Below are positions 1 to 7,781 of a stretch of DNA of 44,366 nt, piece by piece (position 1 is the stretch's first letter; every line of letters begins with the position of its first letter). This DNA is from Lachnospiraceae bacterium (lineage in GTDB: Bacteria; Bacillota; Clostridia; Lachnospirales; Lachnospiraceae): NCBI GenBank assembly GCA_017474455.1, contig JAFVHP010000047.1, positions 1-44,366 of the forward strand. Direction: 5' to 3'. Below the pieces are notes generated by a model. That model worked only from the letters and a program-made list of their open reading frames with translations, made no database searches and was not told the origin of the DNA. A program made the translations under genes and the position numbers.

Positions 1-95
1 AAGTGCCTTTGTTTAACATCTTCTGGAGTTTCAGGCCACTTACCATCCCGATACAGTTCAATACATTTTCGTTTAAACTCGTATGAATAGCGCAA
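1..95 (-). CDS. IS3-family transposase, N-terminal fragment (window edge)
   Basis: The minus-strand reading gives RYSYEFKRKCIELYRDGKWP and continues ETPEDVKQRH. This resembles the N-terminal helix-turn-helix region of OrfA-like transposases of IS3/IS150-type elements common in Lachnospiraceae. The start is taken as TTG at 93-95 because a purine-rich ribosome site (GGGAAGGGGG) sits about seven bases before it and no ATG is available in frame. Only about 31 codons are visible and the rest lies left of the window, so intactness cannot be judged. The gene faces away from the oxidoreductase at 230-1270 but lies downstream of it on the same strand, so read-through from that gene would enter the transposase. 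The family call rests on a short fragment. Confidence 0.65.
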   Translation of the reverse strand, partial: MRYSYEFKRKCIELYRDGKWPETPEDVKQRH

Positions 96-101
96 AGTAA
101 A

Positions 102-133
102 ACCCCCTTCCCTGGTTGTCCAGGAAAGGGGGT
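102..133 (-). promoter_or_regulatory. hairpin covering the transposase ribosome site
   Basis: Arms at 102-115 and 120-133 form a 14-bp stem around a 4-nt loop. The only non-Watson-Crick pair becomes a U-G wobble in minus-strand RNA. The right arm in that RNA contains the purine-rich ribosome site of the transposase, so a transcript entering from outside would fold with the site buried. Confidence 0.6.
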
Positions 134-229
134 ACATATCAATCCGTCAGATCCGGCCTTTTCTTTTATGATATGTGATTTTATGATCTCTGATCTGACA
201 CCGGCCATTTGCCGCCGGCATCCGCAGGT

Positions 230-1270
230 TTACAGCTTGACTGTCCTGTCCTGCGCGCTGGCTTCGAACGCGGCCTCGATCGCGCGGATGGCGTTTACTT
301 CGTAATCGCCGGCTTCGTTCGTGCGGTCGCCCGTCGTGATCGCCCGGACGAACTCCTTGATGACGCCGGACTGAAGCTGGTTCTCATTCGTCATCATCGT
401 ATCCAGGTCGTAGAAGATCTTGTCGCCGCGGCTGGTCCTTATCTGGATTGTGTGAGGAGAGTTGTCATACAGGCGCATGATGCCCTTCGTCCCGAAGATG
501 ACGGTCGAGTTGTCTTCTTCCCCGTAGTACGTCCAGCTGCAGGTCAGTGTGCCGACAACGCCGTTTGCCAGTTTGTAGATGCAGATCGCGTTGTCTTCCA
601 GATCGATAGGGTCGCCCTGCGAAGTCTTCTTGTCGAGCGTCATGATCTTAGCGGATACTTCCGTGATCTTGCTGCCCAAAAGATACTGGATCAGGTCCGT
701 CTTGTGTATGCCCAGGTCGGCCATCGCGCCCATGGACGCGATCCGCTTGTCGAAGAACCAGATATCGCTGTTGACGTTTCCGTCTTCCGATACCCAGAAT
801 TCAGGCCCGCTGTGGCCGAATGTCGTCTTGAAAGTCAGAGGCTTGCCGATCAGTCCCTGCTCGATCAGTTCCTTTGCCCTGACGTGGCCGGTATTGTAGC
901 GCTGGTTCTGGCCGATCATCAGGAGCTTCCCCGACTTCTGCGCGGCCTCCACCATAGCCTTCGCGTCTTCCGAATTTGTTGCCATCGGCTTTTCGCACAG
1001 TACATGCTTGCCGGCTTCCAGTGCCTTGATCGTCGTGATCGCGTGCGCGTTATTCGCAACGCAGACACTGACCGCATCGATCTCCGGATTGCTCAGCATC
1101 TCATCCAGCGACGAGTAAGCCGTACCGCCGTAGATCGCTGCCAGCTCCCTGGCCTTGTTCTGCAGTCCGTCGAAATATCCTGCGATCTGCACGGCCTTGT
1201 TGGAAGCATACTCCGGCGCATGCCGCCTCTGCGCGATCCTCCCGCAGCCGATGATACCTACCTTGATCAT
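230..1270 (-). CDS. Gfo/Idh/MocA-family NAD(P)-dependent oxidoreductase
   Basis: The 346-residue protein begins with a Rossmann nucleotide-binding motif (GIIGCGRIA, residues 5-13). It has the family's LCEKPMA segment near residue 90, carrying the conserved Lys, and a DLGIHKTD motif that matches the D-x-G-x-H-x-x-D active-site region. Length is normal for the family, whose members oxidise sugars, inositols or sugar-derived alcohols with NAD(P). The start ATG at 1268-1270 is set by AGGAGG five to six bases upstream. It is a lone gene on the minus strand, about 4 kb from a sugar ABC importer on the same strand. Both long upstream regions share the ATACTGATAA decamer, which suggests but does not prove a common regulon. 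The substrate cannot be told from sequence. Confidence 0.92.
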   Translation of the reverse strand: MIKVGIIGCGRIAQRRHAPEYASNKAVQIAGYFDGLQNKARELAAIYGGTAYSSLDEMLSNPEIDAVSVCVANNAHAITTIKALEAGKHVLCEKPMATNSEDAKAMVEAAQKSGKLLMIGQNQRYNTGHVRAKELIEQGLIGKPLTFKTTFGHSGPEFWVSEDGNVNSDIWFFDKRIASMGAMADLGIHKTDLIQYLLGSKITEVSAKIMTLDKKTSQGDPIDLEDNAICIYKLANGVVGTLTCSWTYYGEEDNSTVIFGTKGIMRLYDNSPHTIQIRTSRGDKIFYDLDTMMTNENQLQSGVIKEFVRAITTGDRTNEAGDYEVNAIRAIEAAFEASAQDRTVKL

Positions 1271-1466
1271 GATTACCTCCTGCTTTTCGAACTTCAGAAA
1301 CCTGTGCCGCAGCTTCCTGTGTATCGGATCACGGCTGCATGAACGATGCAGCCGCGATCCGGCGATTATGTTTGTGCTATGGGGGCAGGCTTCGTTTTGA
1401 TTCTGTCTCTAATTCTGCCTCCTGGTTCTGTCTCCTGGTCCTGTCTGTCTCCTGTTAATTGCCGAA

Positions 1467-1740
1467 ATACTGATAATTAATTGTAAAGCTAAAATTGATC
1501 AGTACACAATAGCAGGTTCATAGCTGTTGATATATATAGGTCATGACATTCTCCAATATTATCAGTATACTGGGGTCCTTTTAAGAGAAAAAAACAGCGT
1601 TTTCATACCCGGAGGTTCCGCTTGCTCTCAAAACGATGGAAAAATGACAGGCATAGTGGTGTCTTCATACTGATAAAATCTTGAATTCTTATGGTATATC
1701 TCAGAAATTTCCAGATAAGAAGAATCAGGGCACTGATAAA
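1467..1740. promoter_or_regulatory. cluster of ATACTGATAA decamers upstream of the oxidoreductase
   Basis: The decamer is exact at 1467-1476 (+), 1559-1568 (-) and 1667-1676 (+), with a shortened ACTGATAA at 1732-1739. The same decamer recurs in the spacer of the sugar ABC operon. The spacing of 92 and 108 bp is loose for a simple operator. It may be a transcription-factor site, or part of a dispersed repeat. Confidence 0.4.
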
Positions 1741-1775
1741 CTCGCAATGATCATGATTTTATCTATAGTTACGCC

Positions 1776-1910
1776 GCTGTAACTCTCAGATCCACAGCTG
1801 CAGCCATGAGTTCTGTCACCGCTGCAACTGTCAGATCCACAGCTGTAACCACAAGTTCTGTCACCACTGCAACTGTAAGATCCACAGCTGCAGCCACGAG
1901 TTCCGCCGCC
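1776..1910. repeat. 45-bp tandem repeat, three units
   Basis: Units at 1776-1820, 1821-1865 and 1866-1910 share the core AGATCCACAGCTG and drift by a few substitutions. A degenerate fourth copy may begin at 1911. The unit length is a multiple of three and one frame stays open, but that frame has no start or ribosome site, so coding is doubtful. Confidence 0.85.
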
Positions 1911-2073
1911 GCAGCGATCTTAAGATATGAAAAATCTCTTGAACATCCCGCGGCCAGGTCCTATGATTGACCATACAGGCGCTCCGGCAGCCACAAGACG
2001 CTCCCGGCCGCAGCCTGCGCACATCTGAACATCACATCCTATACATCTGACATTTCAGGAGGGACTCATTTTC

Positions 2074-2916
2074 GTGAAACCGCAATCAGACAATGCCTGC
2101 AGGCTCTATGTGCTCATGAAGAGGCAGGAACTCGAGAAGACACTGAAAGACAGACATAAGTATCTCGAAAAACTTGAACAAAGCATCATCAGATCATTAA
2201 AAAGGGCGCCGGAAGGTACGCTGAGGATCAACAGGATAAACGGCTGCCCGCAGTACTTCCTAAGGACATCGCCCAAAGATACCAACGGCAGCTATATCCC
2301 GGCCAAAAAGCGTGATCTCGCAGCCCGGCTGGCGCAGAAAGCCTATAACCGGAAAGCACTCGCCGCGGTTCAGAAAGAAGCCCGCGCTGTCGAGCGTTTC
2401 CTGAAAAGCTATCCGGCTTTCCCTGTTGAAGATATTTATGAAAGGCTGTCCGCGGAAAGGCAAAAACTGGTCGTTCCGCTCACCGAAACGGATGAAATGT
2501 TTGCTGAAAGATGGAACGACGTTTCGCTCACATCCGGTCCAGTCTATGCGCTCCCGTCTGCCTTCAGCACCGAAAGGGGAGAGATGGTCCGTTCAAAATC
2601 AGAAGTGCTTATCGCCGATCTGCTTTTCAAAAACAATATTCCCTACCGCTACGAGCACCCTTTGTATCTGAATGGCCTGAGTACGGTGTTTCCGGACTTT
2701 ACGGTACTAAACATCCGCACAAGGAAAGAATATGTCTGGGAGCACAGCGGAATGATGGACGATCCGGAATACGCAGCCAGGGCTGTTCAGAAGATCTGCG
2801 CCTACGAGCTGAACGGATATCGCCCGGGCGAGAACCTGATCCTGACATTTGAGACTTCTGAACAGCCGCTGAACATGAAACTGGTCAGAGAATTGGTGAA
2901 AGAATACCTGCTCTGA
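2074..2916 (+). CDS. PD-(D/E)XK nuclease-like protein of unknown role
   Basis: This 280-residue protein starts at GTG with AGGAGGG ten bases upstream. Residues 15-140 are basic and helical, with a likely coiled coil near 15-40. The C-terminal part has RSKSE (E177), VFPDF (D208) and VWEHSG (E223, H224), the order and spacing of a PD-(D/E)XK nuclease fold. The usual final Lys of the motif is not obvious, because His follows the second acidic residue. Similar WEHxGMMD proteins are common orphan genes in Clostridia, and no function is established for this one. It stands alone between divergent neighbours, with its own terminator overlapping the stop codon. No restriction, toxin or phage partner is adjacent. 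It could be an active nuclease, or a catalytically altered member of the fold. Confidence 0.6.
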   Translation: MKPQSDNACRLYVLMKRQELEKTLKDRHKYLEKLEQSIIRSLKRAPEGTLRINRINGCPQYFLRTSPKDTNGSYIPAKKRDLAARLAQKAYNRKALAAVQKEARAVERFLKSYPAFPVEDIYERLSAERQKLVVPLTETDEMFAERWNDVSLTSGPVYALPSAFSTERGEMVRSKSEVLIADLLFKNNIPYRYEHPLYLNGLSTVFPDFTVLNIRTRKEYVWEHSGMMDDPEYAARAVQKICAYELNGYRPGENLILTFETSEQPLNMKLVRELVKEYLL

Positions 2917-2972
2917 ACCATATGGTCAGGATAGGCCGGCGGCACAGACTATATGATTCAGAGCAGGTTTTT
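2906..2972 (+). terminator. terminator after the PD-(D/E)XK-like gene
   Basis: ACCTGCTCTGAA (2906-2917) pairs exactly with TTCAGAGCAGGT (2957-2968) and is followed by a run of T to 2972. The 39-nt loop is long and holds a small CCATATGG palindrome. The stem spans the stop codon. It may also act on the convergent DUF4097 transcript. Confidence 0.65.
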
Positions 2973-3022
2973 GATACTGAGCTTATGTTTCGGGGCAGGC
3001 TGACGGTGACGCAATGGCCGTA

Positions 3023-3991
3023 TCAGTCATTTGCCATTCTTATCGTTATATCGCCGGTATCGGTCGAGATCTCGCATGTTCCTCCCGTTACGGTATGGGG
3101 GACATCGATCTTTCCTGTGTCAGACTCCGTAATGAAGACTTTTTCGGTTAAAAGCGTCCCGGAAACGTCCCCGGTATCTGTCTTTATGGTAATGCTGCCG
3201 GCATCGCAGCCGTTCAGTTCAATGTCCCCGGTGCTTCTTTCAAGGTGCAGGTCGCCCGGCATGACGACGTTCGTCATGATCAGCCTTCCCGTGTCACCGT
3301 CGGAAGTAAGGTCGCTGCAAGTTACATTTTCCAGCGTGACCCTGCCGGTACTTACCCTGATCTCCAGGCTGCCCTTTATGTCCGCTTTCGACAGCTCGAC
3401 CCTGCCCGTATCGGTGGTGAGCCGCATTTCGGCCGCGGTCAGATCTGAAACGGAGATATGTCCGGTACTTGTTTCTATTGCAATGTCTCCCTCTGCCGGG
3501 GCGAGGCAGCGTACGTCTCCGGTATCCAGAGACACGTTTATGCTTTCAAAGGAAAAATCTTCGGGTATTTCTACATCTCCGGTATCGGCATCAACGGTAA
3601 GCGCTGCGTATTCGCTGCCCGGGAGGTAAACCGTGATCGAAGGGGTTTCTGTAACGACACCGATATTCATGAAAGTCCAGCCGTGCCTGGCTTTCTTCCC
3701 GATCGTCAGGGTGTCCCCCTGTACGCTTACCTCTGTCGGATCGTTTTCTTCCTCGCGGCAGACCACGCTGCATTTGCCGTCATCTGAAAGGACAAAAGCA
3801 ATATCTTCGGTATAAGCGTCAATGCGGATATTCCGGAAATCTGCAGGGGCGTCATAAGTCCTTGTCACATATTTGACGGTCCCGAGATTTTTGAAATCAA
3901 ACCCGAGCATGCCCAGCGCCGCCCCGCAGACGACGAGGCCGAGTATAAGCAGCACGACTGCGGCGATGATCCATTTTCCTGCATTTCTCAT
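3023..3991 (-). CDS. DUF4097 ('toastrack') membrane-anchored beta-repeat protein
   Basis: The 322-residue product has a single N-terminal membrane segment (about residues 8-30) followed by a repetitive beta-strand domain. That domain is marked by recurring (D/S)TG(D/R/H) turns, as in DTGDVEI, STGHISV, DTGRVEL, STGDIEL and DTGDITI. This is the signature of DUF4097, a putative adhesin/toastrack fold found in envelope-stress operons. It is the last gene of a padR-DUF1700-DUF4097 operon. Its ribosome site (AAGGAGGAA) overlaps the end of the DUF1700 gene, with three bases between that gene's stop and this ATG. The likely site of action is the outer face of the cytoplasmic membrane. Partner and ligand are unknown. 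Confidence 0.88.
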   Translation of the reverse strand: MRNAGKWIIAAVVLLILGLVVCGAALGMLGFDFKNLGTVKYVTRTYDAPADFRNIRIDAYTEDIAFVLSDDGKCSVVCREEENDPTEVSVQGDTLTIGKKARHGWTFMNIGVVTETPSITVYLPGSEYAALTVDADTGDVEIPEDFSFESINVSLDTGDVRCLAPAEGDIAIETSTGHISVSDLTAAEMRLTTDTGRVELSKADIKGSLEIRVSTGRVTLENVTCSDLTSDGDTGRLIMTNVVMPGDLHLERSTGDIELNGCDAGSITIKTDTGDVSGTLLTEKVFITESDTGKIDVPHTVTGGTCEISTDTGDITIRMAND

Positions 3992-3994
3992 AAT

Positions 3995-4591
3995 TTATTC
4001 CTCCTTGCCAACGAATGAAGATTTAATACCCAAGAGCATCCTGCCGGTCAGTTTCACGGCGCCTTTCGCGATCCATGCACAAACGAAGAAGAACAGTATC
4101 GCCAGCCCCGCGCAGACGATCCCGGCTCCTGCGGAGAAGACCGCTCCCGCCGGATTTCCCGCATACAGGTAAACAAAAATGCAGGCAAAGCACGCCAGGG
4201 CGGCGGCTGCCAGCGAAAAGTCCACGGCAAAGATGCTGATCACCACTGCCCAGAGGACGATGAAGAGAGAGAATATGACGGCTACAGCCGCGATAAGGAG
4301 CGGGATCCAGAGCGGAGAGCCGAGCACCAGCAGCACGATCTCCCATGCCTTCAGGCTCCGTTTCGGCCTGACCTTTTCCTTCACCAGCTTCGCCAGCGGG
4401 ATATCCGCCATGATCTGATCCCTGACCGCGTCCACACTTCCGATCCCGGCTACCGCTTCTTCTTCCGGGATACCGTCTTCCATGCGGTCATCGATCATTT
4501 CACTGTAAAAAGATATCCGTTCCTCAATGTCCTCCTGGGGCAGTCCGGAGAGCTTTTTTCTCAGTTCGCTTAAAAACGCCTCTTTATTCAT
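3995..4591 (-). CDS. DUF1700 membrane protein
   Basis: I start this 198-residue protein at MNKEAFLSEL. GGGAGG precedes it, and the frame upstream of that point is only the overlapping padR gene. The N-terminal half is a soluble helical domain (FLSELRKKLSGL, then EERISFYSEMIDDRMEDG), the typical DUF1700 start. The C-terminal half has about four hydrophobic segments. The family regularly sits between a PadR regulator and a DUF4097 protein, as here, and is thought to couple the regulator to the membrane. Its ATG overlaps the padR stop by eight bases (ATGAATAA), pointing to translational coupling. Confidence 0.88.
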   Translation of the reverse strand: MNKEAFLSELRKKLSGLPQEDIEERISFYSEMIDDRMEDGIPEEEAVAGIGSVDAVRDQIMADIPLAKLVKEKVRPKRSLKAWEIVLLVLGSPLWIPLLIAAVAVIFSLFIVLWAVVISIFAVDFSLAAAALACFACIFVYLYAGNPAGAVFSAGAGIVCAGLAILFFFVCAWIAKGAVKLTGRMLLGIKSSFVGKEE

Positions 4592-4904
4592 TTCGGGCAT
4601 CCTCCCTTGTGATAAATCTGTAAATGGATTCGATCTCTTTCCAGTCCTCTTTGAATTCCTCGATACGCCCAAGGCCCTGTCGGGTAATGTGGTAGTACTT
4701 TCGCAGCCTTCCTTCATGCTCCACGCTTTTGACTGTCAGCATGCCCGCGGTCTCCAGACGTTTCAGGATCGTGTAAAGGGTGGATTCGGATAATTCCAGA
4801 TACGGCTTCATATCCTTGATGATCTGGTATCCGTAGGAGTCTTCATCCTTAATGGCGGCCAGTACGCATGCGTCCAGTAGGCCGCGCTTTAATTGAATAT
4901 CCAT
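4584..4904 (-). CDS. PadR-family transcriptional regulator
   Basis: The 106-residue protein is a compact winged helix-turn-helix (QLKRGLLDACVLAAI, then SYGYQIIKDM, SESTLYTILKRLE, and a wing ending GRLRKYYHIT). This is the classic PadR layout. The start is the ATG at 4902-4904, six to seven bases after AAGGAGGT. An in-frame ATG six bases earlier touches the ribosome site and is unlikely. It heads the operon with DUF1700 and DUF4097. PadR proteins usually repress their own operon and respond to envelope-active compounds in related systems. A dyad in the spacer of its own promoter is the natural candidate operator. The inducing signal is unknown. Confidence 0.92.
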   Translation of the reverse strand: MDIQLKRGLLDACVLAAIKDEDSYGYQIIKDMKPYLELSESTLYTILKRLETAGMLTVKSVEHEGRLRKYYHITRQGLGRIEEFKEDWKEIESIYRFITREDARNE

Positions 4905-4929
4905 AACCATACCTCCTTTTATGGTATAC

Positions 4930-4958
4930 ATCGTAACGCGAAGTATATCGCGTGTCAA
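4930..4958 (-). promoter_or_regulatory. promoter of the padR operon with embedded dyad
   Basis: On the minus strand, TTGACA (4953-4958) and TACGAT (4930-4935) are separated by exactly 17 bases. The spacer holds an inverted repeat CGCGA-TATACT-TCGCG (4937-4952) that fills almost all of it. A repressor on that dyad would block RNA polymerase, which fits PadR autorepression. The operator role is inferred. Confidence 0.75.
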
Positions 4959-5008
4959 GGTATGAAAATATAAAAATTGAATGATGTTGATGTTTGTGGA
5001 GCGGGGCA

Positions 5009-5047
5009 GGCGGCATATCCGTAATGCGAACGGATTATACAGCCGCC
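5009..5047. other. hairpin between the sugar operon and padR
   Basis: GGCGGC (5009-5014) pairs with GCCGCC (5042-5047), and inside it ATCCGT (5017-5022) pairs with ACGGAT (5030-5035). No T-run follows. It lies in the 326-bp spacer 4905-5230, which otherwise holds the padR promoter and the importer terminator. Confidence 0.5.
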
Positions 5048-5073
5048 GGTACTTAGGCTGCGTTTATAAACCG

Positions 5074-5113
5074 AAAAGAAAAGTCCGGGGCGGCGCTGGC
5101 CGTTCCCGGACTT
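5074..5113 (-). terminator. terminator of the sugar ABC operon
   Basis: In the minus direction, AAGTCCGGG and CCCGGACTT arms (5105-5113 and 5081-5089) close a GC-rich loop and are followed by TTTTCTTTT. It lies about 120 bp past the permease stop codon. Confidence 0.75.
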
Positions 5114-5230
5114 GATTTGAGGTTTTATGCAGCCTTATGTACCGCTGCGAGCTGTATTATAGCGGGAGCGTCCTGAGCATGCGGATGTGCCGCCTGCTCC
5201 GTGTCACGCCAACAGCCTTCAGTCCTGCTA

Positions 5231-6277
5231 TTACTTTTTGAACCTTGCCCTTACCTTCGGTCCTACGATCTGCACCATGATGACGATGATCAGGATGATG
5301 CCCTTGATCGCATTGTTGATAAGAGAATCCATCTTCAGGGCGACGATGATCTTATCGATCACGGTGTAGGAGAGAGCGCCGAAGAAGATGCCGAGTACGC
5401 GGCCTTTGCCGCCCGACATGCTGATGCCGCCGAGGACGACCGCGGCGATGGCGTACATTTCATAGCTGTTGCCGGTGGTGGCGGGGTCGGCAGAGGCGTT
5501 CATGGAGATCCAGAGGAAAGCGGACACACCGACCAGGAGGCCGGTGATGACAAATACGGCGACCTTGACTTTCGCGACGTTGATACCGGCCATCTGCGCA
5601 CCCTTGGTGTTGCTGCCGACGGCGTAGATCTTCTTGCCGAACTTGGTCGAAGTGGAGATGTACACGAAGAGGATCGTGAGCAGGATCAGGATGATGCCGA
5701 CGATGGGCAGCGTTGCAATCTTGCCGTTGCCGAAATTATACATGCGCTGATAGGCAGCCAGCTCCGTGCCGTCAGGAAGCTTCCTCGACATTTTGTAAAC
5801 GCTTGAGCCGCCGCCCAAAAGGACCTTGTCGATCCTCTGGCAGCAGTACTGCGCGAAGGAACGGTAGATCAGCATCGTGGCCAGGGTGACGATGAAGGCC
5901 GGCATCTGGATATAGCCGACCAGCAGGCCGTTGATCAGCCCGCATACAACGCCGAAAGCCAGGGCGAAGAGCAGCGTCAGGATGATGCTGCCCGTTTTAT
6001 TGAAGACGACGACGGAGAAGCCGGCGTCGAACGCCAGCATGGAGCCGACGGAAAGGTCGATCTCGCCGGTCAGGCAGATCAGGCCCATACCGAGGGCGAT
6101 GATGCCGACAACGGCTGAATGGCGGAAGATGTTCATCATACCGCCCCAGGTAAGGCCGCTGGTCGTCAGCATATAAACGATGAATATCAGAACGAAAACA
6201 ACGATATAGCTGTGGCGGCCGATGAATGTGAGAATGTTCTCACCCGCCTTTTTGGATCCTGCCTGTGCATTATTCAT
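5231..6277 (-). CDS. sugar ABC transporter permease (RbsC/MglC type)
   Basis: This 348-residue protein is highly hydrophobic, with about eight to ten membrane segments. The family-typical stretch GLICLTGEIDLSVGSMLAF lies near residue 80, and the AVVLGGISMSGGKG loop lies in the C-terminal half. These mark the branched-chain/ribose-type permease family BPD_transp_2. I start it at MNNAQAG, because its ATG follows a GGGGGA ribosome site and overlaps the ATPase stop by eight bases. It forms the membrane channel for the ATPase encoded just upstream. The substrate is likely a monosaccharide or cyclitol but cannot be fixed. Confidence 0.92.
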   Translation of the reverse strand: MNNAQAGSKKAGENILTFIGRHSYIVVFVLIFIVYMLTTSGLTWGGMMNIFRHSAVVGIIALGMGLICLTGEIDLSVGSMLAFDAGFSVVVFNKTGSIILTLLFALAFGVVCGLINGLLVGYIQMPAFIVTLATMLIYRSFAQYCCQRIDKVLLGGGSSVYKMSRKLPDGTELAAYQRMYNFGNGKIATLPIVGIILILLTILFVYISTSTKFGKKIYAVGSNTKGAQMAGINVAKVKVAVFVITGLLVGVSAFLWISMNASADPATTGNSYEMYAIAAVVLGGISMSGGKGRVLGIFFGALSYTVIDKIIVALKMDSLINNAIKGIILIIVIMVQIVGPKVRARFKK

Positions 6278-7781
6278 GATTGTTTCCCCCGTTATCGTCC
6301 ACAGCATTTGTGGAGTAGAGCATTACTGTAGTCTCGTCGATCTCTTCGTGAGGAAGAGTCTTTATGATCGAACCGTTGTAGAAGACCGCGCAGGAGTCGG
6401 CGACCTTCTCCAGTTCCGGAATCTCCAGTGTGTTGATCAGTATCGTCTTGCCGCTCTTGGCCAGTTCCATGATCAGATGGTAGATCTCAGCCTTGGCGCC
6501 GATGTCGATACCCTGTGTCGGGTTGTCCAGGAGCAGGATGTCCGCTTCGGTGTTCAGCCATCTGGCGATGAAGACCTTCTGCTGGTTGCCGCCCGAGAGG
6601 GAAATGACCGGATCCAGCGGGGACTCGGCCTTAATGGAGAGCATCTCGTGATACTTCTCATATTTTTCAAGCTCGCGTTTGACGGATATATGCTGTTTGT
6701 TGCCCGAGAGGGTATGCTCGGCCGCGACCATGTTTTCCAGTATGGTCATGTCCGGCAGGACGGAGTTTTCCTTCCTGTTCGGAGGAAGCAGGGCAATGCC
6801 GGCTTTCATCGCACTGTGGATGCCCTGGCCCGATACGGGCTGTCCGTGGACGAGGATGCTGCCGGACGTATGCCTGGTCACGCCGAAGATGCTGTGCAGA
6901 AGCTCGCTGCTGCCGGAACCCTGCAGACCGGTAAGACCGATGACTTCGCCCTTCCTGGCTTCCAGCGAGATGTCCGAAAAACCTTCCCCTGAAAGATGAT
7001 CAAGCTTTAATACGACGTCTCCGAGTTCTCGCTTCGTATAGGAACCGGCGGCAGCCGAAAAGCCTTCGCCGACCATCTTGGAAGCGACCTGCTCTGGCGT
7101 CGTATCGGCGATCTTGCCGGTCTCGATAAAGCGCCCGTTCCGCAGGATGGTGTAGCGGTCGGAGATCCGGAAGATCTCGGGCATCTTATGGGAAATGAAG
7201 ATGAACGAAGTCCCCTGTTCCTTCAGCCCGTTCACGATACTGAAGAGATGGTCGACTTCTTCGTTGTTCAGGGAAGTCGTGGGCTCGTCGAGGATCAGGA
7301 GCTTCGCGTTGAAGAACAGCGCCTTCGAGATCTCCAGGAGCTGCTTCTTGCTGGCGGAAAGGCCGGAGACGGTCTCCGTCGGATCGATATCCACGCCGAG
7401 ACTGTTGAACAGCTCTCTGGCTTCCTTCATCATTTTGCGCTTGTCGAGCATGCCGCCGCGCTTCACATATTCCTTGCCCATGAATATGTTGTCGCAGACC
7501 GTCAGGTCGTTGAACAGATTCAGCTCCTGGTGCACAAAGGCGATGCCCTTCTGTTCGGAGAGGGGGATGGTCATGGCGGGGATCGTCTCGCCGTCGAAGG
7601 TGATCGTGCCCGTATCCTTCGGATAAACGCCCGTCAGGATGTTCATCAGAGTGGACTTACCCGCTCCGTTCTCACCCAAAAGCGCGTGCACTTCGCCTTT
7701 CTCGACATTGAGGGAAACGCCGCTCAGGACAGTGACGCCATTGAACGCCTTGCTGATATCAGACATTTCCAGTAAGCTCAT
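6270..7781 (-). CDS. sugar ABC transporter ATPase, double-domain (RbsA/MglA type)
   Basis: The 503-residue product has two fused ATPase domains. The first has an intact Walker A (GENGAGKST, near residue 37) and LLILDEPT Walker B. The second has the degenerate P-loop GLQGSGSSE, the LSGGNQQK signature and LLLDNPTQGID. An intact first site with a diverged second site is normal for RbsA/MglA/XylG proteins. The start is MSLLEMSD, set by GGAGG six bases upstream. An ATG five codons earlier lacks a site. It overlaps the permease gene. The nearest upstream gene on the strand is the binding protein, some 900 bp away behind a terminator, so this gene may have its own promoter, which I could not assign. 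Confidence 0.93.
   Translation of the reverse strand: MSLLEMSDISKAFNGVTVLSGVSLNVEKGEVHALLGENGAGKSTLMNILTGVYPKDTGTITFDGETIPAMTIPLSEQKGIAFVHQELNLFNDLTVCDNIFMGKEYVKRGGMLDKRKMMKEARELFNSLGVDIDPTETVSGLSASKKQLLEISKALFFNAKLLILDEPTTSLNNEEVDHLFSIVNGLKEQGTSFIFISHKMPEIFRISDRYTILRNGRFIETGKIADTTPEQVASKMVGEGFSAAAGSYTKRELGDVVLKLDHLSGEGFSDISLEARKGEVIGLTGLQGSGSSELLHSIFGVTRHTSGSILVHGQPVSGQGIHSAMKAGIALLPPNRKENSVLPDMTILENMVAAEHTLSGNKQHISVKRELEKYEKYHEMLSIKAESPLDPVISLSGGNQQKVFIARWLNTEADILLLDNPTQGIDIGAKAEIYHLIMELAKSGKTILINTLEIPELEKVADSCAVFYNGSIIKTLPHEEIDETTVMLYSTNAVDDNGGNNHE

Larger units (their letters stand above)
1..136 (-). mobile_element. IS3-type insertion sequence, one end only
   Basis: Read on the minus strand, the element starts TGTACCCCC, the kind of TG-start terminus seen in IS3-family elements, at position 136. 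It continues into a transposase start and runs off the left edge. The other end and any target duplication lie outside the window, so the boundary at 136 is inferred from the terminus and not from a duplicated target. Confidence 0.6.
1271..2073. other. 803-bp spacer without a convincing gene
   Basis: This spacer separates the divergently transcribed oxidoreductase and the PD-(D/E)XK-like gene. It holds three exact copies of the decamer ATACTGATAA (one inverted), a shortened copy at 1732-1739, a three-unit 45-bp tandem repeat, and the ribosome site of the downstream gene (AGGAGGG, 2057-2063). I found no reading frame with a plausible start and ribosome site. Confidence 0.6.

Noticed and set aside
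1740-1970. open plus-strand frame through the 45-bp repeats
   Set aside because: It has no start codon with a ribosome site and the only ATG lies inside a repeat unit.
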